Below, piece after piece: positions 8,701-15,291 of a DNA stretch of 24,837 nucleotides. The notes below the pieces were generated by a model. That model searched no databases, had not been told where the DNA came from, and saw nothing but the letters and a program-made list of their open reading frames with translations. Positions within the stretch are counted from its first letter, which is position 1. Each line of letters opens with the position of its first letter. The position numbers and the translations under genes were made by a program. Source of the DNA: Gammaproteobacteria bacterium (lineage in GTDB: Bacteria; Pseudomonadota; Gammaproteobacteria; Chromatiales; Chromatiaceae); contig JAGVUH010000163.1 in the NCBI GenBank assembly GCA_019136395.1, forward strand, positions 1 through 24,837. The letters are read 5' to 3'.

Positions 8701-9420
8701 GAGACTTCAGCCCTTTATGACCACCTGAAGTGGGCGCTGGAGGTGAAGCGCGCGCTCGACAACGGGCTCGACGCCACCCTGCGCGACCTCCAGACCCATC
8801 GCCGGGACCTGGCGTCCTTGCCCGACACCGGCGTGCCCGGCGACTTGCGCCGCGACCTCGCCGAGGAACTGGACACCCTGGCGGAGCGCCTGGCCAAGGA
8901 AGACTTTTACCGGCATGGCGCCGACTTCAACTCCCTGCTTACCCACCTCAAGGGCCGGGTACGCGACGCCGTCATCACCCTGTCCGAGCAACAGAAGCGG
9001 CGCCTGAAGGAAGGCGCCGAGGACTTGCAGCGCATCCCTGAATGGGCTGAGCTGACCCAGGAGGAGCGCGGCAATGCCCTGAGCCGGCTGGACGACCTGG
9101 CCCTGGACGCCACGCCCGACCTGGTCGGGCTTCGCAAGCTCCTGGCCCGCGACTATGACATCCACCACACCCTGGAGGAACTGAAACGCTCCATTCAGCG
9201 CCAGGGACGAGACCGGCAGCGTCAGCGGCGGGAAGAAGAGCGTGAGGGTGTCGAAGAGCCCGCGGACACCCGGTTTTCAACCTCGCTGGAGGTGCCCGGA
9301 AAGCTTACCTCGGCCGCTGATCTTGACCTACTGATCCGCCAGTTCGAGGAGATCCGGGCCCAGCTTGGCGCCTACACGGAGGTCGAGATCCGCATCTCCC
9401 TGAATCACCTGAAGGGTTAG
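5791..9420 (+). CDS. brxC: BrxC, P-loop ATPase of the BREX system
   Basis: This is a 1209-residue protein from ATG 5791. An in-frame ATG at 5785 sits too close to the AGAG ribosome site (5779-5782), so the second ATG is preferred. The N terminus TIRALFDPSKDIYRTIEKVI is characteristic of BrxC. The Walker A motif is G71-S-G-Y-Y-G-S-G-K79-S80, the Walker B-like strand is IIFIVDE (259-265), and a sensor-like stretch WIIATAQQTL follows. The C-terminal half is largely helical with long charged segments (about residues 980-1150). Length agrees with the family (about 1200). BrxC is the large ATPase of BREX, related to the DUF499/PglY group, and is essential for phage exclusion. No frameshift is visible. 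Confidence 0.93.
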   Translation: MTIRALFDPSKDIYRTIEKVITYGTTQENRLKAEISEYVVTDSIEEQFQKLLDRMQLAMEAGGEHEIGVWGSGYYGSGKSSFTKYLGLAFDDQCRIDGTPFLKHLQDRLHKPQTKALLSTVAQRYPAAVVMLDLASEMLAGATMEDVSTVLYFKVLQWAGYSRNLKVAAYERMVEKDGRWPELQERIAQALPGATWARVQNNPLAIDGLIPKIAHAMYPALFPEAKSFSSSTEGFFQFEDQRVQEMIDIVREKSGKQNIIFIVDEVGQYVATRDNLILNLDGLAKNLKRLGDGKVWIIATAQQTLTEDDPRAVLNSDKLYKLKDRFPIQIELESSDIKEICYRRLLGKSPAGEAALGKLFDAHGQGLRHHTKLEDAKYYDADFSRTSFINLYPFLSAHFDILLHLLGALAKSTGGIGLRSAIKVVQDVLKGEGGTQAMADQPVGWLATTVTLYDELEKDIRRAFPSIHQAVGKVQIRFPDAPLHQGVAKSVAVLQILGNLPVSVHNVASLMHPAVTAPAQLDTVKQAVDDLLNDVHVPLGEKDGRLVFLSEKLRDIEQERGAIALRAVDVKRIFNEALREAFDPLPRVSHQNTLAVTTGLKAQAGSTVTSLAGENNTIQTLVELVPASDYETAKNRLLDDSRSHASRNLIGLLARAQPELDDLANEIYRCQRIAELHRNEPDQEIKDYCTGQLDRAAKLAIQLQSKFKQTLQGGSFVFRGQATAVSALDTDLLESAKKLLADVAKQVFDRYGEAPVRVATETAEKFLKVANPAAIGGSLDPLGLVQTVAGRASFKTDHKALISLRDYIDKRGTVDGKRLLDDFSKAPFGWSPDTTRYLLATLLMAGEIKLKVSGREVTAAGQQAIDALKTNNAFKPVGVALRDERPSLETLGRAAERLTDVIGDLVIPLEQEISKAAAKHCPRFQHDYGSLAEKLGSLGLAGTERAATLNQDLADLLFTDASDAPQRLGAETSALYDHLKWALEVKRALDNGLDATLRDLQTHRRDLASLPDTGVPGDLRRDLAEELDTLAERLAKEDFYRHGADFNSLLTHLKGRVRDAVITLSEQQKRRLKEGAEDLQRIPEWAELTQEERGNALSRLDDLALDATPDLVGLRKLLARDYDIHHTLEELKRSIQRQGRDRQRQRREEEREGVEEPADTRFSTSLEVPGKLTSAADLDLLIRQFEEIRAQLGAYTEVEIRISLNHLKG

Positions 9421-9462
9421 ACTGTAGATACCTGGATAGACAGACGATTCGGAGTTACCTGC

Positions 9463-9717
9463 GTGAGAGTTCAACTTGCCAAATGGGGCAATAGCCTCGC
9501 CGTTCGCATTCCGGGCCAGTGCGCCCGCCAGGCGCAACTCAAACTAGGCGACGCCGTTGAGGTTGAAGTCACCTCCACCGGCGATCTACGCCTGCATCCC
9601 GTGCCGGCGGTACCTTTCGATAAAGCGGCCTTTCTGCAACAGCTCAGAACATTTCGTGCCTCCCTCCCCAATAGCGAATCGGTCGTGGAAGCCATGCGGC
9701 AATCGGATCGTTACTGA
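9463..9717 (+). CDS. AbrB/MazE-fold antitoxin (VapB-type) inside the BREX operon
   Basis: This is an 84-residue protein with a SpoVT-AbrB swapped-hairpin domain at residues 1-45 (QLAKWGNSLAVRIP, then LKLGDAVEVEV) and a short acidic/hydrophobic tail that would wrap the toxin. The GTG start has GGAG 7 bases upstream. The stop overlaps the PIN toxin start as TGATG. The pair sits between brxC and pglX in the same orientation, 42 bases after brxC. It is expected to bind operator DNA and inhibit the PIN nuclease. VapB is the likely class; MazE-like naming would also fit the fold. Confidence 0.82.
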   Translation: MRVQLAKWGNSLAVRIPGQCARQAQLKLGDAVEVEVTSTGDLRLHPVPAVPFDKAAFLQQLRTFRASLPNSESVVEAMRQSDRY

Positions 9718-10154
9718 TGATCTACGTCGACACCAGTGTCTTGGTAGCCTTGGTGGCTCAAGAAGCAGCTACTGCCCAGGTCGAGGCATGGTTTGGGATG
9801 ATTGTCGAACCGCTGGTCAGTGCCGACTGGAGCCTGACCGAGTTCCATAGTGCCATCGCCATCAAGACGCGAATCGGCCAGTTGAGTTCCGACCAGGCTG
9901 ACGGGGCGCTCGTCCTGTTCGAGCGTCTCACCGCTGGTGGCATGACCTTGGTTCCGGTCACACGCCTGGCCTATCGCATCGCCGCGGACTTGGTCGACGA
10001 CCATCAGCATGGCTTGCGGGGGGCGGATGCATTGCATCTTGCCGTGGCCCAGGAACTGGACCTGCAACGCTTCGCGACCTTGGATCGTAATCAGAGCCGC
10101 AACGCCCAACGACTGGGCTTCACCTTGGAATTGCCACTGATCCATGGCCTTTGA
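9717..10154 (+). CDS. PIN-domain ribonuclease toxin (VapC-type)
   Basis: This is a 145-residue PIN domain. The four acidic residues for metal binding are visible: D5 (IYVDTSVLVAL), E42 (SLTEFHSA), D104 (RGADALHLAVA) and D123 (FATLDRNQ), so it looks catalytically intact. VapC toxins cut tRNA or rRNA when freed from the antitoxin. Its 3' end overlaps the pglX ATG by 11 bases in another frame. Translation of the toxin and of the methyltransferase half may therefore be coupled. This is a notable position because BREX loci do not need such a pair. Confidence 0.88.
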   Translation: MIYVDTSVLVALVAQEAATAQVEAWFGMIVEPLVSADWSLTEFHSAIAIKTRIGQLSSDQADGALVLFERLTAGGMTLVPVTRLAYRIAADLVDDHQHGLRGADALHLAVAQELDLQRFATLDRNQSRNAQRLGFTLELPLIHGL

Positions 10155-12072
10155 CCAACCCACCCGCAGCCGTCTCCAGCGCTTCGTCACCGACGCGCGC
10201 CGCGTGCTGGAGGAGGAGTTCACCCGCCAGCTTCAGAACGACTACGGCATGGACCCGCAGGCGGGCTCCGTCGCCGCACTGACCAGCCTGCGGCATATCA
10301 ACGACGCCCAGCGCGAAACCGCCCGCATCCTGCGCGATACCCTGGCCCACTACACCGCCAGCGGTGACGGCAACGCCGCCCAGGGGCTGGACCGCATCCT
10401 CCGCGAGCAAGCCTTCACCGTGCTCAACCGCCTGGCCGCCCTGCGTATGGCCGAGGCCCGGGGCCTACTGGTCGAGTCGGTAGGCAACGGCTTCCAGGCC
10501 AAAGGCTTCCAGCTCTATGCCCGCCTGGCCGGCACCGCCCTGGGGGAGACCGGCGATGCCTATCGCGTCTATCTGTTCAGCGTCTTCGATGAACTGGCCC
10601 AGGACCTGCCGGCCCTGTTCGACCGCTACTCCCCCCAGGGGCGCCTCTTCCCGCGCCAGGCCGCCCTGCTCCAGGTGCTGGACCTGATCGACGCCCCCGA
10701 CCTCGCCCCGCTATGGAGCGAGGACGAAACCATCGGCTGGATTTACCAGTACTTCAACTCCAAGGAAGAGCGCAAGGCGATGCGCGAGGCCAGCCAGGCG
10801 CCGCGTAACAGCCGCGAACTGGCGGTGCGCAACCAATTCTTCACCCCGCGCTACGTGGTCGAGTTCCTGGTGGACAACACCCTGGGGCGGCTGTGGTTCA
10901 ACGCCACCGGCGGGCAAACGCGCCTGCGCGACCGCTGCCAGTACCTGCTGGTCACGCCGGAGGAAAGGGGCGATGGCCATGCCAGCGTCCGCGACCCCCG
11001 CACCCTCAAGCTGCTCGATCCGGCCTGCGGCTCCATGCACTTCGGGCTTTACGCCTTCGATCTGTTCGTCGAGATCTATCGCGAAGCCTGGGCCTGGGAA
11101 CAACGGCAGGGCCCGGGTTCCCTCGCTGTCCCCCCGCCCCGGGTAGGTGAGGGGTCAGGGGCGAGGGGGGACACAGCGGAGCGTTGGAGAGCACTCCCGC
11201 CCCTGTGCCATGCCTACCCGGACGAAGCGGCCTTTCTCCGCGACGTCCCCCGCCTGATCATCGAGCACAACCTCTATGGCGTGGACATCGACCCCCGGGC
11301 CGCCCAGATCGCCTCCCTGGCCCTGTGGCTGCGGGCCCAGCGGGCCTGGCACGAGGCCGGGGTCAAGGCCAGGGACCGCCCCGCCATCGGGCAAGGCCAT
11401 GTTATCGCCGCCACCGCACCGCCCGGGGAATTGGACCTGCGCCAGCAAGTCGCCGCCCACCTGGATGAGCGCGACGCCGAACTGTTCGACCGGACCTTGC
11501 GGCTCCTCACGGGCCTGCCTGAATTGGGCGTCCTGCTCCAGGTCGAGCGCGCATTGCCGCGCCTGGTCCGCGCGGTCTATGGCGTGCATGGCCCCCTCTT
11601 TCAGGCGGCCGACATGGAGCAATGGCTCAAGGCGGAGGTGCGCCTGCGCGGGGCCCTGAACGCCTTTGCCCAGACGGCCCCCTCCGGCTATCAGGGACGG
11701 CTCTTCGCCCGGGACGCCCTGCACGGGCTGCGGCTCATCGACCTCTGTCGGGAGGTCTTCGACGTGGTGGTGATGAACCCGCCCTTCGGTGCCCTGGCCG
11801 CTGGCACCAAGGACCCGCTTGCCAGGGCCTATCCCCGCGGCAAGAACGACCTGCTGGCGATCTTCGTCGAACGGGGACTGGAGCTGCTGCGGCCCGGCGG
11901 CCGTCTCGGCGCCATCACCTCCCGCACCTGCTTCTTCCTCTCCAGCTTCCAGAAATGGCGCGAGGAGGTGGTGCTAGGCATCGCCCAGCCCGAAGTCATG
12001 GCCGATTTGGGCCATGGCGTCATGGACGACGCGATGGTCGAGGCGGCGGCTTACGTCCTGCAAAAACACTGA
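10144..12072 (+). CDS. pglX: PglX N-terminal half: adenine-specific DNA methyltransferase
   Basis: These 642 residues cover the N-terminal helical region and the full Rossmann methyltransferase core of PglX. Motif I is LLDPACGSMHF (290-300), then NLYGVDIDPRAAQIASLALWL, and motif IV is N545-P-P-F548 (DVVVMNPPFG), the signature of N6-adenine methylation. It ends with EAAAYVLQKH where an intact PglX would run on into the target-recognition part; that part is found at 12951. An in-frame insert of low-complexity sequence sits at about residues 327-346. The start ATG lies inside the end of the PIN toxin gene and lacks a strong ribosome site, which suggests re-initiation. PglX methylates host DNA and also takes part in exclusion. 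Confidence 0.88.
   Translation: MAFDQPTRSRLQRFVTDARRVLEEEFTRQLQNDYGMDPQAGSVAALTSLRHINDAQRETARILRDTLAHYTASGDGNAAQGLDRILREQAFTVLNRLAALRMAEARGLLVESVGNGFQAKGFQLYARLAGTALGETGDAYRVYLFSVFDELAQDLPALFDRYSPQGRLFPRQAALLQVLDLIDAPDLAPLWSEDETIGWIYQYFNSKEERKAMREASQAPRNSRELAVRNQFFTPRYVVEFLVDNTLGRLWFNATGGQTRLRDRCQYLLVTPEERGDGHASVRDPRTLKLLDPACGSMHFGLYAFDLFVEIYREAWAWEQRQGPGSLAVPPPRVGEGSGARGDTAERWRALPPLCHAYPDEAAFLRDVPRLIIEHNLYGVDIDPRAAQIASLALWLRAQRAWHEAGVKARDRPAIGQGHVIAATAPPGELDLRQQVAAHLDERDAELFDRTLRLLTGLPELGVLLQVERALPRLVRAVYGVHGPLFQAADMEQWLKAEVRLRGALNAFAQTAPSGYQGRLFARDALHGLRLIDLCREVFDVVVMNPPFGALAAGTKDPLARAYPRGKNDLLAIFVERGLELLRPGGRLGAITSRTCFFLSSFQKWREEVVLGIAQPEVMADLGHGVMDDAMVEAAAYVLQKH
11124..11178 (+). repeat. 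Imperfect hairpin element inserted in frame in pglX
   Basis: The left arm CGCTGTCCCCCCGCCCC (11124-11140) and right arm 11158-11178 (complement CGCTGTGTCCCCCCTCGCCCC) form an imperfect stem with a 17-base loop. The encoded stretch (PPPRVGEGSGARGD) does not look like conserved PglX. It resembles a REP-like or dispersed intergenic hairpin that entered a coding region without breaking the frame. Confidence 0.5.
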
Positions 12073-12088
12073 TGCACCCGCCACGCGC

Positions 12089-12954
12089 ATGAGTTCGACC
12101 CTTCGCCTTTTTGCCCTCAACCGCCTGCCCATCGATCCTGGTACCGCCTGGTATCTCAACGACCTGGGCGAATTTCGGGGCAAGCAGGAGCTCTACACCC
12201 GACAATCCCCTCAACGACTCAAGGCGCTGCGGGAATCCGCCCTGATCGAGAGCGCGGTCTCCTCGAATCGGATCGAAGGGGTCAGCATCGATCCCCAACG
12301 CCTTCGCGACATCCTGATTGCCCCCAAGCCATTGTTTCGTGACCGGGACGAAGAGGAAGTTCGCGGCTACCGCGATGCCCTGACCTTGATCCACCAGAAC
12401 GCCGAGGGCCTGCCCATCGACAACGAGACGATCCGTCGCCTGCATGCCCAGACCCGGGGCCAGGTCGGTCGCTACATCAGCCTGGAACGTCTGGTCGAAC
12501 AAAACCAGGACTGCTATCACGAAACCCTGGAGCACAGTTCGCAAGGCTGGCACGAGGGCCGGCATAACCCCTGGCCCTACTCCATTACATCCTCTCCATC
12601 ATGAAGACCGCTTACCGTGACCTGGTTGACCGGGTGGGCGACATCAAGGCGCCCCGGGGCGAGAAACGCGAGCAGGTGATCCAGGGCATCGACCACCTGC
12701 TTTCCCGTCCTGGTCGGGCCTTTCGGCTGAGCGAACTGGAACGGATGTGCCCGGGGGTCAGCCGCGATATGGTGCGCCACGTCCTGCGCGAGCAGCAGCA
12801 AAGCGGCGAGGTCACCTGCGCCGGCCGTGGGGCGGGCACGCTCTGGTCGCGGGGCGGCGGCCATGGAGGGAAAACATTACCTCCACATGAGGGTAATGAA
12901 GGGGGTAATGAAAAAGGAAACGAGGGGGGTAATGATGGGGAGAGTCTGCGATGA
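12089..12954 (+). pseudogene. fic-family gene, broken: active-site region deleted and a 1-base frameshift
   Basis: The first part (12089-12604, 171 residues) is a Fic-family N terminus with the class-II inhibitory helix motif S59-N-R-I-E63-G64. After residue 125 it jumps from HAQTRGQ straight to VGRYISLERLVEQ. The roughly 100 residues that carry HPFxDGNGR in related proteins are missing, so AMP-transfer activity should be lost. At 12578-12590 the sequence reads WPY then TCCATTAC where relatives have WPYINYIL. One base is lost, and the frame moves to one starting near 12589 that gives MKTAYRDLVDRVG, a winged-helix segment (RPGRAFRLSELERMCPGVSRDMVRHVL) and a GNEG-repeat tail. The final stop overlaps the ATG of the second pglX half as ATGA. 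The comparison with intact Fic proteins is from memory of the family, not a search. Confidence 0.8.
12875..12935 (+). repeat. GGTAATGA repeats and inverted repeat at the fic/pglX junction
   Basis: GGGTAATGA occurs at 12891, 12903 and 12927 in register with a 12-base unit that encodes repeats of the type GNEG. An inverted copy CATTACC (12875-12881) faces GGTAATG (12892-12898) across 10 bases. Gly-Asn-rich tails are common at the end of Fic proteins with a C-terminal winged helix. The inverted repeat may simply be part of this coding repeat or may be a binding site close to the start of the second pglX half. Confidence 0.45.
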
Positions 12955-15008
12955 GCCTGTTCTTGCGATTATTGAACGAAGCCGACAAGGCCACCGCGCT
13001 GGGAGAGGTATGCAGAATGTACAGGGCGGGAGGGACTGGTGAGGGGCCGGTGGTCAGTGATCAGCAGTCAGAGATCAGTGGTCATCGGACGGGAAACGGC
13101 GACCCGCGCGTTTTCGAAGTCACGCCGGACGCCTTCGATACCTTGCCGGGAAAGCCATTTGCCTATTGGGTGAGTGAGGCGGTGCGGGATACGTTCGGTC
13201 GGTTATCGGCTTTTGAGGGTGAGGGGCGGACAGTCAAGCAAGGGTTGGCCACTGCCGACGATTTCCGTTTCGTGCGCGCATGGTGGGAGGTGGATCTTCA
13301 GTGGACAGTTGTCGTTTGCCAGCACTGGTTCCCCTTCGCTAAAGGGGGCGCCTATTCGCCGTATTACTCGGGAATGATTCTAAAACTGAACTGGGCAAAT
13401 AACGGTGCAACACTCAAAGGAAAAGCAGAGCAAGAACATGGTAATATCGGAAAACGGGTCTATAACGAGAATTTCTACTTCCGCCCCGGCCTCACTTGGC
13501 CGCAACGGACATCAAGCGGCCTCAGCCTGCGCGCCATGCCCGCCGGCTGCATCTTTGCCGATAAAGGCCCGGCCGCTTTTGTCGCCAATGACGATCCCAA
13601 CGCATTGTTGGCGCTCCTCGCCCTGACCAACAGCCGGGCTTTCGGCCTGCTGGTTTCGCTGCAACTGGCCGCCGCCGATGCCGCCGCCCGCTCCTACGAA
13701 GTCGGCGTCATCCAGAAAACCCCCGTGCCCCATCTCAGCGCCGAACATCAAGACACCCTGGCCGCCCTGGCCCGCCGCGCCTGGTCGCTGAAGCGCACGC
13801 TGGATACCATCGAGGAAACCTCCCACGCCTTCCTGCTCCCCGCCGCCCTGCGCTACCGCCTGGGCGACTATGACCCGCCCACCATCGAGGCGGAGCTGGC
13901 GGGCCTCCAGGCTGAAATCGACGCCATCGCCTTCGATCTCTATGGCTTTTCCCCCGCCGATCGCGCGGCTGCTCAGGCCAGCCAGGGCGGAGCGACGCTA
14001 GGCGATACCGCCCCCGGCGCCGCGGATGACGACCAGGACGAGGGAGACCAGGCCGCCCCCATCGACCAGAGCGCTGGACTGCTGAGCTGGGCCGTCGGCG
14101 TGGCCTTCGGCCGCTTCGACTGGCGCCTGGCCACCGGCGAACGCGCCGCGCCACCCGAGCCGGAACCCTTTGACCCGCTGCCGGCAAAGAGTCCCGGCAT
14201 GCTGCCCGATGGCGCGGCCCCCTTTCACGCCCACGCCGGCATCCTGGTGGATGACCCCGGCCACCCGCATGATCTGGCGCGGCTGGTGGAAGGCGTGCTG
14301 GAGACCGTCTTCACCACTGGGCGGTCAGAACCAAGCAAAGCCTCGGCAACCACCGCCCGCGACCCCCGGGTCAGCGATCCCCGTTCCCTGCTCACCGATA
14401 CCCGCCGCCGGCTGCAACGGGAATTCTTCGCCTTTTACTTGCAGCGCTATTCGAAGAGCCGCCGCAAGGCGCCGATCTACTGGCCGCTGTCCACCGCAGC
14501 CGGCGGCTACACCCTCTGGCTCTACTACCCCAGCTTGACCAGCCAGACGCTTTACACCGCCGTCAACGACTTCATCGAGCCCAAGCTGAGCCAGGTCGGC
14601 ACGGAGGTGACAGCGCTGCGCAACCAGGGGACGGCCCGCACCCGTGACGACGAGAAGCGGTTCGCGGCGCTGCAAGCCCTCCATTGGGAACTGAGCGAGT
14701 TGCGTGACACCCTGCTCCAGCTCGCCCCCGGCTACCAGCCCCACCACGACGATGGGGTGCAGATCAGCGCCGCGCCCCTCTGGCCCCTGTTCCGCCACAA
14801 GCCTTGGCAAAAGGTCCTCAAGGACACCTGGGCCAAACTGGAAAAAGGCGACTACGACTGGGCGCACCTGGCCATGGCCTACTGGCCCGAGCGCGTGCGG
14901 CACAAATGTCGGACCGACACGTCGCTGGCCATCGCCCATGGCTTGGAGCATCTATACATTGAGCCAGAGGCTCAGCCAAAGAGGTTAAGCGGTCGGAAGG
15001 CAATATAA
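12951..15008 (+). CDS. pglX: PglX C-terminal half: target-recognition and C-terminal domains
   Basis: These 685 residues continue the PglX sequence. The N terminus FLRLLNEADKATAL is the usual continuation after the methyltransferase core. It is followed by FAYWVSEAVRDTFG (about 69-82), the motif GLATADDFRFVRAWWEV (about 97-113) and the target-recognition region. The C-terminal domain has YWPLSTAAGGYTLWLYYPSLT (about 509) and DDGVQISAAPLWPLF (about 600), with an ending of YDWAHLAMAYWPERV...TSLAIAHGLEHL. The start ATG has GGGAG upstream and overlaps the fic stop. Residues 34-46 come from a short repeat insert, and 13381-13480 is AT-rich. Together with the first half it adds up to a full-length PglX (about 1200-1300 residues), so a two-chain enzyme is possible. 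Confidence 0.86.
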   Translation: MSLFLRLLNEADKATALGEVCRMYRAGGTGEGPVVSDQQSEISGHRTGNGDPRVFEVTPDAFDTLPGKPFAYWVSEAVRDTFGRLSAFEGEGRTVKQGLATADDFRFVRAWWEVDLQWTVVVCQHWFPFAKGGAYSPYYSGMILKLNWANNGATLKGKAEQEHGNIGKRVYNENFYFRPGLTWPQRTSSGLSLRAMPAGCIFADKGPAAFVANDDPNALLALLALTNSRAFGLLVSLQLAAADAAARSYEVGVIQKTPVPHLSAEHQDTLAALARRAWSLKRTLDTIEETSHAFLLPAALRYRLGDYDPPTIEAELAGLQAEIDAIAFDLYGFSPADRAAAQASQGGATLGDTAPGAADDDQDEGDQAAPIDQSAGLLSWAVGVAFGRFDWRLATGERAAPPEPEPFDPLPAKSPGMLPDGAAPFHAHAGILVDDPGHPHDLARLVEGVLETVFTTGRSEPSKASATTARDPRVSDPRSLLTDTRRRLQREFFAFYLQRYSKSRRKAPIYWPLSTAAGGYTLWLYYPSLTSQTLYTAVNDFIEPKLSQVGTEVTALRNQGTARTRDDEKRFAALQALHWELSELRDTLLQLAPGYQPHHDDGVQISAAPLWPLFRHKPWQKVLKDTWAKLEKGDYDWAHLAMAYWPERVRHKCRTDTSLAIAHGLEHLYIEPEAQPKRLSGRKAI
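13053..13088 (+). repeat. 14-base tandem repeat inside pglX
   Basis: GTCAGTGATCAGCA (13053-13066) and GTCAGAGATCAGTG (13067-13080) are tandem units followed by a partial third (GTCATCGG). They encode a VVSDQQSEISGHR stretch that is foreign to PglX. Repeats of this kind occur as intergenic dispersed elements in some bacteria; here one lies in frame in a coding region. Confidence 0.55.
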
Positions 15009-15014
15009 CGGCCC

Positions 15015-15045
15015 TTGTCAAGAATCTAGACCTGACTGGTAACTT
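15015..15045 (+). promoter_or_regulatory. Possible promoter of the second toxin-antitoxin pair
   Basis: TTGTCA (15015-15020) and TAACTT (15040-15045) are separated by 19 bases in the 58-base gap before the antitoxin. The gap is more AT-rich than the genes around it. The spacing is longer than ideal, so this is tentative. Confidence 0.28.
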
Positions 15046-15066
15046 GTTCACTCACCCGAGAAATCT

Positions 15067-15291
15067 ATGCAAGCACAACGATTTGTGGCCGATGTCGTCA
15101 ATCGCAACCTGACCATTCGGTTACCCGAAAGCTTCGTACATCATCGTGTGGAGGTCATCGTGCTGGAATTGGACGAACCCGAACCCACGCAGGTACGACG
15201 CCAACCGCACCCTGATATCGCCGGTCGCCTCCAGGTCAGCGGTGATATCTACGATTCGGTTCCTGAAGAAGCGTGGAATTTACCCCGATGA
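15067..15291 (+). CDS. Small antitoxin (DUF2281-like) paired with a PIN toxin
   Basis: This is a 74-residue protein. The N-terminal 40 residues look like a beta-rich dimerisation segment (RNLTIRLPESFVHHRVEVIVLELDE). The C-terminal part (IAGRLQVSGDIYDSVPEEAW) resembles the toxin-binding tail common in such antitoxins ('G..k..gDi....peedW'). The stop overlaps the toxin ATG as ATGA. It is expected to neutralise the PIN ribonuclease. The family name is a best guess from the pattern; the antitoxin role rests mainly on the coupling to the PIN gene. Confidence 0.72.
   Translation: MQAQRFVADVVNRNLTIRLPESFVHHRVEVIVLELDEPEPTQVRRQPHPDIAGRLQVSGDIYDSVPEEAWNLPR

Noticed and set aside
12875..12935. CRISPR-like array from the repeated GGTAATGA units
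   Set aside because: Units are only about 9 bases with no regular spacers of 30-40 bases, and the repeat is explained by a Gly-Asn coding tail.
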